A stretch of DNA of 64,000 bases, from the NCBI GenBank assembly GCA_020633205.1, contig JACKEB010000010.1, forward strand, positions 1,364,001-1,428,000, read 5' to 3'. Origin of the DNA: Polyangiaceae bacterium (GTDB lineage Bacteria; Myxococcota_A; Polyangia; Polyangiales; Polyangiaceae). The notes under the pieces were generated by a model. That model searched no databases, was not told the DNA's origin, and was given only the letters and a program-made list of their open reading frames with translations. The position numbers and the translations under genes are program-made. Positions 44,663-53,462 of this stretch are shown piece by piece. The stretch's first letter is position 1. Each line of letters opens with the position of its first letter.

Positions 44663-45679
44663 TCAATTCGCAGACCATCTCGGGTCATCGGCGACCAACC
44701 ACTCGAGCAGCTCCGCCACGTGCTCCCCGACCCGGCCGGCGTAGGTGTGGCCGGCACCCGGTGCGTACGCAAGGCGCACCTCAACCCCAGCCCGCGAGAG
44801 TGACTGCCGGCTCTTCTCGTAGGCCTGCGAGCAATGCAGCAGGCCACACGCAAGGCCCACGCGCTTACCGCCGCCAGCAAGCCAGCGCTGTGCGCCAGCC
44901 ACGTTCCAGTCGTTCTGCTGCCCCTCGATGAGTAGCGCACGGGGAAAGCGGTCTGCTCGAGACATGAGCATCAGCGCACCCATCACTGCCCCTTGAGAGT
45001 AGCCCACATACACCGCCTGCTCGGCGTCTGCGGCGGTAGCGAAGCGCTGCTTGAACGCCAGTAGATTGGCGTCCACGGCGCGGCCGAGCCACAGGTGATC
45101 GGGGTAATAGTGTCGACTGGTGGCGAGCGGGGCACTGCGGTTCGTCTTCGCGCCGCGCACGCACAAAACGAAGGCGCGGTCACGGACCAGCTGACGCCAG
45201 CGCTCACAGTGCTCCTCGGGTCGCCCGCCAGCACCGTGGGTAGCCACCATCAGCGGTTTATAGACGTTTCCTCGAGGCACCCAAACGAGGGCCGGTAGGA
45301 ACTCAGGCACATCGAGACTCACGAAGCTCCCACGCTCTGAGCCGATGGGGTCTTGCGGCGAATTCGGTCCAGATCCTGTGTTGCCCGAAGCGGGTCCTTC
45401 CGCTCCAGAGCCGCTGCCCCAGGCTGCGCGTGGGCTCTGCCCCTCGGCCCTTCGCGGTTTCTCGGGGGAGAGGTGTCGCTGTGCCTGCGCTTCTGCGGCT
45501 CCCGTGGGTCGCTGTACAGTTGGCGCGGCACCGCCCCGCTTCCCTGTGGCAACTCCCGCAGGAGCGCAACCTAGAGCTAGCGTTCCAGCCCAAACCACGG
45601 CTCGTAGGCGTCCGACCCACTGCGTGAATGGGTCCCGCTCACGCCACGGTTTCCGCACGCCAAAGCTCACAGGCGCCAT
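44663..45679 (-). CDS. Secreted alpha/beta hydrolase (PHB-depolymerase-like)
   Basis: 338 residues from ATG 45679; a TTG at 45706 is possible. Lipoprotein-type signal (VWAGTLALGC), then about 80 residues of low-complexity Gly/Ser/Ala/Pro. The hydrolase domain has the oxyanion region THGAGG, nucleophile motif GYSQGA, and catalytic His in APGAGHTYAG. The acid is not obvious. Poly(hydroxyalkanoate) depolymerase/LpqC-like proteins have this layout. Divergent from the next lipoprotein. Confidence 0.82.
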   Translation of the reverse strand: MAPVSFGVRKPWRERDPFTQWVGRLRAVVWAGTLALGCAPAGVATGKRGGAAPTVQRPTGAAEAQAQRHLSPEKPRRAEGQSPRAAWGSGSGAEGPASGNTGSGPNSPQDPIGSERGSFVSLDVPEFLPALVWVPRGNVYKPLMVATHGAGGRPEEHCERWRQLVRDRAFVLCVRGAKTNRSAPLATSRHYYPDHLWLGRAVDANLLAFKQRFATAADAEQAVYVGYSQGAVMGALMLMSRADRFPRALLIEGQQNDWNVAGAQRWLAGGGKRVGLACGLLHCSQAYEKSRQSLSRAGVEVRLAYAPGAGHTYAGRVGEHVAELLEWLVADDPRWSAN

Positions 45680-45768
45680 TCTGAGGCGAGCGCCTTCAGG
45701 AGACAACTTCGCCGCGCTGCGGCATCGCTTTGGCTCTGGCGCCGGTCATGCGTTCGATCTAAGGCAGA

Positions 45769-47898
45769 ATGATGGGGAGCTTGAAGCAGGGGTCGGTTCG
45801 CCGCGCAACCACGCGCGGTCAGAGCCACGGTGTCGTTGGATTCTCAAGTCGCGCGCGGCTCGGGATGGTGAGCCTCGGGTTGTGTGCGGCGGTGGTGCTT
45901 CCACTGCAGCTCACAGGCTGCGGTTCGGATGAGTCGAGCGGCGGCTCCGCAGGGACCGGCGGCAGCGGAAACGCCGGCAGCGGCGGCGTGGGTGGCGTGA
46001 CGCCCGAGGTTGCGTGGCCTCACGTCACCTGCGATGCCCTCGTAGACGACTACTGCCGCTACCCATTCCCAAGCAACGTCCACACCATCGACGACAGTTC
46101 GACGCCCACCGGCCGGCGCGTGAAGTTCGAAGGTGACTTCCTCCTCACCTCCTTCCAGGGCCCGGTGCTCAAGGGAGACCCTTGGGACAAGAGCGACGGC
46201 TTCTCACCCGGTGTAGCAGCCCTCACTTATATCCCCGGGGCAACGATGGAGGGTCTGCCGACGAGCGCATCCATCGATGCGTCGCTGAGCGCCGACTCAC
46301 CAACCATCATCCTCGACGCTGAAACGGGCGAGCGCGTCCCCCACTGGGCCGAGATCGATCTCTCCAACAAGGTGGATAGTCACCGATCGCTGATGCTGCG
46401 ACCCGCGGTGCGGCTGAAGGACGCCACTCGCTACATCGTGGCGCTCCGCAACATCAAGACGGCGGACGGCTCCGCGGAGCCTACGGCGGCGTTCAAGGCC
46501 CTGCGGGACAACACAGCTTTCGACGGCGATGAGTCCATCAATCAAAGGCGGGGGCTCTACGCTGACATCTTCAAGCGTCTAGCTGACGCAGGCATCCCGA
46601 AAGACGACCTGCTGCTGGCGTGGGACTACACGACCGCCAGCCGCGAGAACAACACCAGCTGGATGCTGAAGATGCGCGACGAAGCGCTCGCCCAAGCTGG
46701 GGACAGCGGCCCCGAGTACACCATCACGAGCGTTGAGCCGGACATCGACAGCGACATCGCCTTCCGCATCTTCGGCACGTTCAAGGCGCCACTGTACGTA
46801 GACGACCCAGCTCCCGGTTCCAACCTGCTGTTCGGCACTGACGGCCTACCCAAGATCAACGACACCACCCCGACGTACGACGTCGAGTTCGAGCTCCTGA
46901 TCCCGAAGAGCGCGGAGACAGCGCCGGCGAAGCTCGTGGGGTACGGCCACGGCTTGCTCGGCGAGAAGGAGCAAATCGAGTCCGGTCATTTCCGCACGTT
47001 CATGAACGAGTACAATTACGCGTTCTTTGCGGTGGACCTAAAGGGCATGGCCGCCGACGACGAGGATCACATCGCGGAAGTGCTCGGCAGCGGCGAGATC
47101 GAGCGCATGTCGACCATGTTCGACCGCATGCACCAGGGTGTCCTCAATAACCTGCTGGCGATGCGCATGATGAAGAATGCGTTCTCCAAGGACGCAACGT
47201 ACGGCAAGTACGTTGACCCCAACTCCCGCTACTACCACGGCATCAGCCAGGGCGGGATCTTCGGCGGGGTGTACATGGGCCTCACCACCGACGTGGAGCG
47301 CGGCGTGCTGGGCGTGCCGGGCATGTCCTACAACCTGCTCCTGAATCGCTCGGTTGACTTCCAACCATTCTACGCCGTGATGCGCGTCACCTATCCCGAC
47401 AGTCGCGATCAACAGATCGCACTCTCACTCCTACAAATGCTCTGGGATCGCGTCGAACCCACCGGTTACGCGCCCTACATTCGCGAGAACATGCTGCCGG
47501 GTACCCCCGCTCACGAGGTGCTGCTGAGAGCCGCCGTGGGCGACCACCAGGTGAGCACCCTGGGTGCGGCAATCATGGCTCGCGCCATCGGCGCTCAGCG
47601 CATAGACACCGGCGTGAGGGACGTTTGGAACTTGCCAGCTGCGTCGGGCGCGACCAGCGGCTCGAGCTTCTTCGAATACGACTTCGGCTTGCCGGCGGAA
47701 CCAATGTGCAACCGCCCCATGAGCCTTTGTGGAGATCCTCACGGAAAACTCCGCAAGCTCGACGAAGCTCGCCAGCAGCTAGACCTGTTCTTGCGTACTG
47801 GTGAGTCGAAGAACTTCTGTGCGGGCGGTGTGTGCAAGTTCGCCGATCAGTCCGAGTGCACCGGCAACGAAGACCAGGTTGACCTCTGCGCCGAATGA
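45769..47898 (+). CDS. Large lipoprotein alpha/beta hydrolase
   Basis: 709 residues. Lipobox LQLTGC with a Gly-rich linker after it; the n-region is unusually long from ATG 45769. The catalytic core carries the nucleophile elbow GISQGG in HGISQGGIFGG and an oxyanion-like YGHGLLG. Cys-rich C-terminus (CNRPMSLCGD, CAGGVC, CTGNE, LCAE). I think it is a secreted esterase or lipase typical of myxobacterial genomes; the substrate is unknown. The stop codon starts a run of tandem repeats. Confidence 0.85.
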   Translation: MMGSLKQGSVRRATTRGQSHGVVGFSSRARLGMVSLGLCAAVVLPLQLTGCGSDESSGGSAGTGGSGNAGSGGVGGVTPEVAWPHVTCDALVDDYCRYPFPSNVHTIDDSSTPTGRRVKFEGDFLLTSFQGPVLKGDPWDKSDGFSPGVAALTYIPGATMEGLPTSASIDASLSADSPTIILDAETGERVPHWAEIDLSNKVDSHRSLMLRPAVRLKDATRYIVALRNIKTADGSAEPTAAFKALRDNTAFDGDESINQRRGLYADIFKRLADAGIPKDDLLLAWDYTTASRENNTSWMLKMRDEALAQAGDSGPEYTITSVEPDIDSDIAFRIFGTFKAPLYVDDPAPGSNLLFGTDGLPKINDTTPTYDVEFELLIPKSAETAPAKLVGYGHGLLGEKEQIESGHFRTFMNEYNYAFFAVDLKGMAADDEDHIAEVLGSGEIERMSTMFDRMHQGVLNNLLAMRMMKNAFSKDATYGKYVDPNSRYYHGISQGGIFGGVYMGLTTDVERGVLGVPGMSYNLLLNRSVDFQPFYAVMRVTYPDSRDQQIALSLLQMLWDRVEPTGYAPYIRENMLPGTPAHEVLLRAAVGDHQVSTLGAAIMARAIGAQRIDTGVRDVWNLPAASGATSGSSFFEYDFGLPAEPMCNRPMSLCGDPHGKLRKLDEARQQLDLFLRTGESKNFCAGGVCKFADQSECTGNEDQVDLCAE

Positions 47899-47986
47899 GA
47901 GACCTGCGCCGAATGAGAGACCTGCGCCGAATGAGAGACCTGCGCTGAATAGAGACCTGCGCTGAATAGAGACCTGCGCTGAATAG
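47881..47986. repeat. 17/18-bp tandem repeat (about 6 copies) anchored on the stop codon
   Basis: The gene ends in GACCTCTGCGCCGAATGAGA (TGA at 47896-47898). Units of GACCTGCGCCGAATGAGA follow at 47901-47918 and 47919-47936, then 17-bp units GACCTGCGCTGAATAGA at 47937-47953 and 47954-47970, and a partial copy to 47986. The copies shift from TGA to TAG forms with distance. Confidence 0.93.
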
Positions 47987-48119
47987 CCCAGAGCCCCCAG
48001 AATCCAGTGCCGTCCGGCCTCAAAAGCCGCATTGGCGCCGGGCGGGCGGTGATGGGCCTTGCCATCGGAGCAAGTTCGGTAAACAAACTAGGTTGCCCCA
48101 ATCTTCGGGCGGCCAGTCC

Positions 48120-48995
48120 ATGAACTCGGAAGCAAAAGCTCAGGCCCGTGTCGGCTCCGTCGTAGACGGTCGCTATCAGCTCACGCGCCTGCTCGGTTCC
48201 GGCGCCTCTGGAGCCGTCTACGACGCGACCCACCGCTACACGGATCGACGGGTCGCGCTGAAGCTCTTGCACGAGGAGCTGAACGATTCCCGGGAACACG
48301 TCGGACGCTTCCTGCGGGAGGTGCGCGCCATGAGCGCGCTCACTCATCCCGGCGTCGCGGCGATTCTCGACGCTGGTCGCACCGAAGACGACGTGCCCTA
48401 TCTGGTGACCGAGTTTCTCGAGGGCTCCGATATGGCGGAGCTCATGGACGATGGGCCACTAGCGCATGCCGAGGTGGTTGATATCGGAGTCCAGTTGCTG
48501 GACGCGTTGGCAGCGGCTCATGCGCTGAACATCGTGCATCGCGACGTGAAGCCGGACAACGTATTTTTGGTTCCGCGCGGCACGCAAACACCTCAAGTCA
48601 AGCTGCTCGACTTTGGCGTCGCCAAGCGTCTCAACACCAACTCGAGCGTGCATCTGACCGCCGCGGGCACCACCGTCGGCACGCCGCACTACATGAGCCC
48701 GGAGCAGGCGCGGGGCGACGCTGTCGACCATCGGTCGGATCTGTGGTCAGTCGGCGCGCTGCTCTTTCACGCGTTGAGCGGCGAGCCACCCTACGACGAC
48801 CCGCGGACACACCGCCTGTTGGTGCGCATCGCCACGGAGGCGCCGCCGTGCCTCGGCGCGCTCTGTCCAAACGTTCCGATCGAGTTGATCAAGATCGTCG
48901 ACAAAGCCCTGGAGACCGACGTGGAGCAGCGCTGGCAGTCAGCTGCGGAGATGGCCAATGCCTTGGCGCTGTCCGGCTACACCAGCTACCACTGA
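48120..48995 (+). CDS. Soluble Hanks-type Ser/Thr protein kinase
   Basis: 291 residues from ATG 48120; a TTG at 48093 is less likely. Essentially only a kinase domain: GSGASGAVY loop, VALK, HRDVKPDN, LDFGVAK, TTVGTPHYMSPEQ. All catalytic residues are present. No transmembrane segment or sensor is attached, so it should be cytosolic and act within a cascade or with a scaffold. Its 3' end overlaps the convergent ferritin-like gene by 57 bp. The divergently placed FHA protein 2 kb away is a plausible phospho-Thr reader, but this is inference. Confidence 0.95.
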   Translation: MNSEAKAQARVGSVVDGRYQLTRLLGSGASGAVYDATHRYTDRRVALKLLHEELNDSREHVGRFLREVRAMSALTHPGVAAILDAGRTEDDVPYLVTEFLEGSDMAELMDDGPLAHAEVVDIGVQLLDALAAAHALNIVHRDVKPDNVFLVPRGTQTPQVKLLDFGVAKRLNTNSSVHLTAAGTTVGTPHYMSPEQARGDAVDHRSDLWSVGALLFHALSGEPPYDDPRTHRLLVRIATEAPPCLGALCPNVPIELIKIVDKALETDVEQRWQSAAEMANALALSGYTSYH

Positions 48996-50090
48996 CTCCA
49001 CAAAAGCACGCGAAGCCAGCGCCGGGCGCATTACCCCGCGGATCATAGCTCGCGCGTCTTGACTCCCCTCGAGTTCAGCGCGCTCCAACCAACTCCAAAG
49101 CTGCGGTATGAGCCGCGCCTCAGGTCGGGCGGCAACCAGCCACTGGAGCGCCCGCCAGCCGAACAGGGAATGTCCAAGCTCTTCATCGGCGAGCGCCTGC
49201 ATCTCCTCACGGAACTCAAGCGCCACCTCATGGGTACGGCTAGCCGCCTCGAGAGCAGCCAGGCCCTCCCCCAAGGCGGCGTCAATCAAGAGCTCACGCG
49301 CCAGACGCGTGACCCGCTCGTCGTGCGTCTCTCGCGAAAGGTCGAGGGGAATTGGCATCGCCCCCAGGCAGCCCGTCTGCCCTGAACTGGCCGCCAGCCG
49401 AAGTGCCAAGGCGGCGTGGCCGAGCTCTTCCCGTGCGGCAACAGAGGCTTGCCGCAGCAAGTACCGCGGCGCGCCCAGCACCATCAGGTCCAACCCGAGT
49501 CTCACGAAGCTCGCAGACGAAGCGTGCTCATGGCGCGCACTCGCGAGCCAATCGACCTCCCTGGCGGTCGCTCGCGAAGTCACACCGGAGGTCCTGAGAT
49601 CCGGCAACAGGAGCGCGCCCCGCCAGCGCAACGGGCGCCCCTCGTAGATCATTGGGTAGTCGCGCCGGTAGCAACACGCTTCGAGGTCACCCTCCGCGCG
49701 CGCTCTGGCCGTCAGCGTCTCGTCGAAACGCAAATCGTCATCGTTGCTCAGCTGCGGTGGACGCGGCGTCTTCAGTCCGTCGTAGACGGCGGCTGACATG
49801 CGGTTGATGCGCTGAGGGCAGCCGTCGAACCGCGGATTCGAGAAGCCTTGAGGTACCTTGCGGGTTGGCGTGCAACCCGCCCCAGCTTCGGTCGGCTGCC
49901 ACTCCGGGGAGTAGCCGTGAGTCCGCTTGGGCAACCGGCCGTCGTTGGTCGCGGAAGCCCCCTTCGAATCGCTGTCGGGTTCCGCTGGCTGGTCCACGCG
50001 AATCGTCGTGGGTTGCGTGGCAGGTGCCGAGTGACACGCTGTCGCTCCCAGCGCCAACAACACGCGTGCGAGAAGCTGCGAGCGATGCAT
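48939..50090 (-). CDS. Ferritin-like di-iron lipoprotein
   Basis: 383 residues from ATG 50090, giving a lipoprotein signal (LLARVLLALGATAC). After a Pro/Asp-rich segment comes a helical domain with two ExxH motifs: AAREELGHAALALRLA at about residue 240 and LADEELGHSLFGWRAL at about 320, plus upstream HEHASSASF. This pairs the ligands of a ferritin-like four-helix bundle. Extracytoplasmic location of such a domain is unusual. Its last 57 bp are antisense to the kinase gene. Divergent from the FHA gene, 100 bp apart. Confidence 0.8.
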   Translation of the reverse strand: MHRSQLLARVLLALGATACHSAPATQPTTIRVDQPAEPDSDSKGASATNDGRLPKRTHGYSPEWQPTEAGAGCTPTRKVPQGFSNPRFDGCPQRINRMSAAVYDGLKTPRPPQLSNDDDLRFDETLTARARAEGDLEACCYRRDYPMIYEGRPLRWRGALLLPDLRTSGVTSRATAREVDWLASARHEHASSASFVRLGLDLMVLGAPRYLLRQASVAAREELGHAALALRLAASSGQTGCLGAMPIPLDLSRETHDERVTRLARELLIDAALGEGLAALEAASRTHEVALEFREEMQALADEELGHSLFGWRALQWLVAARPEARLIPQLWSWLERAELEGSQDARAMIRGVMRPALASRAFVESVVAGVAGQRQGIGHLRS

Positions 50091-50190
50091 GCCAACAGTA
50101 TGCACGATCCACCCGGGGGGTGATGGCCGGACCCCTCCCGAATTCTTGACACTGGAGCCCGCTTCTCGCAGCTTGACGTGGGGAGAGGGC

Positions 50191-51003
50191 ATGTCGACGG
50201 GCACGCAAAGCTATTGGCTTCTCGGCCACAATCGGGAGATCGCGTTGGGCGCGCACCCGACCATCGTTGGCCGCGACATCGGCTGCGACTTCGTGGTCGA
50301 GGACGATCCGCTGGTCTCCCGGCGTCACGCCTGTTTCTCGATCTCAGGAGGCGTCCCAAGCGTGGAGGACCTCGGTAGTCGAAACGGGGTGTATGTGGAT
50401 GGCATCCGCATAGAAGCTCTGCGGAAACTCGAAGGCCGTGAAACCGTGCAAGTCGGTGGCATGCAGCTCAGGATCGAGGTGAGGAAGGCCGCCTGGAGCA
50501 GCGAAACCACACGGCAATCCCCCACACGCAAGTCATCCGAAACCGCGGAAACGCTTTCACGCGACGATGAGACTGGGCGCGCGAACGTATTCACGCTGCT
50601 CGGCGGAGTCGCAGAGAAGGCGCTGAAGCTAGGCAATTCGGCGGAGGCCGTGCGGGTGCTGCGACCACCGCTCGACATGGTCCTGGAAGAAGCCACGCAC
50701 CGCGGACAACTCGACTTGGAGACGCGTGATATGGCCCTCCAGTTTGCCTGTCGGTTGGCGGAGGCCACGCAGCGGAGTGAATGGCTAGACTACGTATTCA
50801 AGCTACAAACCGCACTGAAAGCCCCGCCTCCCGCGAGCACCGTCGATGAACTGTATCGACTGGCACGCCGTGTCCGCATGAACGATCTCGAAACCCTGCG
50901 GCAACTCGTCGCGACCCTTGAAGCTCGACGCGCGCGCTTCGGGGCGAGTGAAAAGTTCCTGGTCTCTCGCCTTGAGGGCCTCATCCGAATCCTCCAGGGC
51001 TAG
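50191..51003 (+). CDS. FHA-domain protein
   Basis: 270 residues from ATG 50191, with a strong GGGAGAGG SD. FHA domain at about 10-95: TIVGRDIGCDFVV, SRRHACFS, LGSRNGVYVDG, the phospho-Thr-binding signature. The C-terminal 170 residues are helical (EKALKLGNSAEAVRVLRPP, LDLETRDMALQFACRLAEA) and perhaps repeat-like, of no known family. FHA proteins read kinase-phosphorylated partners; a soluble kinase lies nearby. A separate in-frame start upstream is rejected. Confidence 0.93.
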   Translation: MSTGTQSYWLLGHNREIALGAHPTIVGRDIGCDFVVEDDPLVSRRHACFSISGGVPSVEDLGSRNGVYVDGIRIEALRKLEGRETVQVGGMQLRIEVRKAAWSSETTRQSPTRKSSETAETLSRDDETGRANVFTLLGGVAEKALKLGNSAEAVRVLRPPLDMVLEEATHRGQLDLETRDMALQFACRLAEATQRSEWLDYVFKLQTALKAPPPASTVDELYRLARRVRMNDLETLRQLVATLEARRARFGASEKFLVSRLEGLIRILQG

Positions 51004-51009
51004 CGCTGC

Positions 51010-51020
51010 TGGTTGAACCA
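51010..51020. promoter_or_regulatory. TGGTTGAACCA box identical to the one upstream of gntR
   Basis: TGGTTGAACCA at 51010-51020 matches the FadR-type consensus tnGTnnnACna and is identical to a site at 54892-54902. It lies inside the larger palindrome GCTGGTTGAACCAGC, between the FHA stop and the next gene. It could be a GntR operator or a chance palindrome. Confidence 0.3.
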
Positions 51021-51031
51021 GCCTCCGGAAG

Positions 51032-51412
51032 ATGCGATACCCGCATGCCATGAGCCGGGGAGCCGAGATCACACCGCCTCGCATCAGCGTGCCGAGCCTG
51101 CGCCGTAGCGGAACACGTGAGCTGCGCGGTGACGTGGGGGGATACGACGATCTCTTGGAGCCACGAGACACGGTTCCCGATGGACTCGAACCGTTCGAGG
51201 CTCAAGAGGATTGGGGAGAAAAGGCGGGGGACACCATTCCCGCACCGATGTCAGGCAGCCCTGACACCCAGCCCAACCCAAGCATTCCCAAAGCACCCAG
51301 CGTGCCCAACGTGTCGAGCTTTAGCGACTTGAACCAAGAGCTCGCTGCTACCGCCACTGGACAGCGTGTGCTCGGGAACGTGCTCCCTTCACGGCCGCGC
51401 GGAAAAGGCTGA
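51032..51412 (+). CDS. Small hypothetical protein
   Basis: 126 residues (120 if ATG 51050 is used). Rich in Pro, Ser, Arg and Asp, probably disordered, with DDLLEPRDTVPDGLEPFE in the middle. No signal or membrane segment. It follows the FHA gene by 28 bp and is closed by an intrinsic terminator, which supports expression as part of that unit. Function unknown. Confidence 0.55.
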   Translation: MRYPHAMSRGAEITPPRISVPSLRRSGTRELRGDVGGYDDLLEPRDTVPDGLEPFEAQEDWGEKAGDTIPAPMSGSPDTQPNPSIPKAPSVPNVSSFSDLNQELAATATGQRVLGNVLPSRPRGKG

Positions 51413-51441
51413 GCCGCGCCGCTCCGTCTCTGCAAGTGCCG

Positions 51442-51483
51442 CGGCCCGTCTCCTCAAGGAAACGGGCCGTTCGCAATTTTGGG
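51442..51483 (+). terminator. Intrinsic terminator after the small hypothetical gene
   Basis: CGGCCCGTCTCCT (51442-51454) pairs with AGGAAACGGGCCG (51457-51469) with one mismatch and a 2-nt gap. A TTCGCAATTTT stretch follows. It lies between convergent genes and may serve both sides. Confidence 0.65.
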
Positions 51484-51518
51484 GTCTGCAGCTTGGCGTC
51501 GTGCTGCGCGCAAGCAGC

Positions 51519-52568
51519 CTAATCAACCAGGGCGCAGGAGTCGGGCCACCCCGTTAGGTCGAGGGTCGAGGCTTGCCCCACCTCATGCGCCTTGAAGAAC
51601 TCGACAACGCGCGCCGCGCTGATCTGCGGGTGAGGCTGGTGACCATTGGTGTGCGCGCAGTCGAGCACCTCACGTCCGTTGGCACGCAGGAAGGGACGCG
51701 CGTCCTGGGCTGACGCCTCGAAATTGATCACTTGTGTGCCACCGCTTCCGAAGACGTCGTTGGCACCGCCGTGGCTGAGCAACACAGCACCCCCATCCGC
51801 GCTGTTCAAATCATTCCACTTCAGGGTGACCGGGAGCCCTAGCAGGTTCACACCGTCGACCTCCGGTTGGTCATTGAACCACGCGCCGCTAAAAGCCACG
51901 ACGGCCGGCACGTACTGAGGGTAGCGGCTGTGCAGCATGTTCGCGGTGAGCGCACCAGCGCTGAAGCCGACCTGATAGATGCGTCCCAGGTTCACGTCTA
52001 GGTCTTGCTCGAGACAACCCACAACCTCTTCGAAGAGAGCCGCCTCGCGGTTCGCGTCACCGGGGGCGCTCTCGAACAAATCCCAGTCCAAGCCACGAGG
52101 AGTCGCGAACGGGGTCAACCCCGTGTCATCGGGGGTGATCACGACCAGGGGGAAGTCTGGGTCCGCGTCCGGGTTCGGTGCAAAGAACTTCTGCATGTTC
52201 TCGGCGCTGTCTCCGTAGCCGTGCCAGTTGAACACCACCGCCACGGGGACGGCTGGCGAGGCAGGTAGTGCCGCGTGGAAACGACGTGCCATGCCGCCCA
52301 CCATGAAGCCTTCGTTCCAACCCGATGCGACGCTGCCCGCTGAGCAACTAAACGCGTTGCTTCCGCCTCCAGACCCAGCGTCTCCGCCGGTGCCGCCTGT
52401 TGCGCCCCCGCTGCCACCGACCGAACCGCCGCTGCCGCCAGTCGTCGCCCCCGCCGAGCCGCCGTTGGCTCCGCTGCCGCCGTTGCCGTTGCTTCCGCCG
52501 TCGTCGGATGACCCACAGCCAACAACCACAGCGCTTACTGCCACCAAGCCAATCAGGAATGCTCGCAT
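51519..52568 (-). CDS. Secreted PHB-depolymerase/feruloyl-esterase-like lipoprotein
   Basis: 349 residues from ATG 52568, giving lipobox VVVGC and a Gly/Ser/Thr-rich linker. The hydrolase domain has oxyanion FNWHGYGD, the nucleophile motif VGFSAGA, the acid probably in the GANDVFGSGG region, and catalytic His in NGHQPHP. This is the LpqC/polyhydroxyalkanoate-depolymerase-like group. An in-frame extension to 52700 lacks a signal peptide and is rejected. Confidence 0.88.
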   Translation of the reverse strand: MRAFLIGLVAVSAVVVGCGSSDDGGSNGNGGSGANGGSAGATTGGSGGSVGGSGGATGGTGGDAGSGGGSNAFSCSAGSVASGWNEGFMVGGMARRFHAALPASPAVPVAVVFNWHGYGDSAENMQKFFAPNPDADPDFPLVVITPDDTGLTPFATPRGLDWDLFESAPGDANREAALFEEVVGCLEQDLDVNLGRIYQVGFSAGALTANMLHSRYPQYVPAVVAFSGAWFNDQPEVDGVNLLGLPVTLKWNDLNSADGGAVLLSHGGANDVFGSGGTQVINFEASAQDARPFLRANGREVLDCAHTNGHQPHPQISAARVVEFFKAHEVGQASTLDLTGWPDSCALVD

Positions 52569-52746
52569 GTCGGATTGCTTAGCTGCGGAGCTGCGTGTCA
52601 CCAAGGCCACAAACGCATACCCCTGGAATCCACCTCCATCTGGTGACGCCGCCCGGTGCAACAGGGCCCCGGCAGTTTCACGCACGACGGAGTAATCCAC
52701 ACACGTTGCCCTGTGAGTGTCGGGGACCGCGCCCTATAACCGGAGG

Positions 52747-53391
52747 GTGAACTTCTTCGGTCACCTGGCCGTCGCCACTTGGTATTCGCAGGACGCGGCT
52801 CACCACTTGGGCGCCATGCTTCCCGATCTCGCAACGATGCTTGGGACCACAGCGCCCACCGCGGAGGGCGGCAGCATCGCAGCAGGCATCGAGCTGCATC
52901 ATCGGACGGACGCCGTGTTTCACGGTTGCGAGCACTTTCGCGAGCTCAATTCGCAGGCCTTCGCGACTCTGGAGCGACAAGGTGTTCCGCGCGGAGCAGC
53001 GCGCGCAGTGGCCCACATCGGGACGGAAATCTTGCTCGACGGGGTACTCGCGGAGCACAGCGCAACGCGGACCGCGTTCCAAGCCGCGCTGGAACACGGG
53101 ACCACCCGAGAGCGGGAGCTCGGCCTCGATTGGAGGCGGCCACCGCCAGAAGGTCGCTTGGCCCAGCTCTGCAGGGTGATCGCCGAGCGGGATATCCTCA
53201 AAGACAGCCAGCTCCCTGAGCGCGTCGCCTATCGTCTCGACCGCATCCTCGGACACCGGCCACGCCTGCGCATCCCTGCGTCTCACCTGCCCTTGGTGGA
53301 AGCCTGGGCAGAGCAAGCCAGAGAAGAAGTGCGGGCGCGCGCGGACGGCTTGCTCACCCAGATCGCTCAAGGCCTCGCAGAAGTCCAGTAA
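52747..53391 (+). CDS. AcpH-like acyl-carrier-protein phosphodiesterase family protein
   Basis: 214 residues from GTG 52747, chosen because the family begins with a (M/V)NFxxHL motif (VNFFGHLAVA); an upstream GTG 52717 exists. His-rich metal-binding signatures follow: MLPDLATML, ELHHRTDAVFH and AHIGTEILLDG. AcpH-type proteins remove phosphopantetheine from ACP. Here the resemblance is clear at the N-terminus and weaker later, so the substrate is uncertain. Confidence 0.75.
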   Translation: MNFFGHLAVATWYSQDAAHHLGAMLPDLATMLGTTAPTAEGGSIAAGIELHHRTDAVFHGCEHFRELNSQAFATLERQGVPRGAARAVAHIGTEILLDGVLAEHSATRTAFQAALEHGTTRERELGLDWRRPPPEGRLAQLCRVIAERDILKDSQLPERVAYRLDRILGHRPRLRIPASHLPLVEAWAEQAREEVRARADGLLTQIAQGLAEVQ

Positions 53392-53462
53392 TATACTGCA
53401 GCTCGCGCTCCGCCGAACTGCAGCATTGAGCGCTCCTCGGCGTCCCACTACGGTTCCACCAG

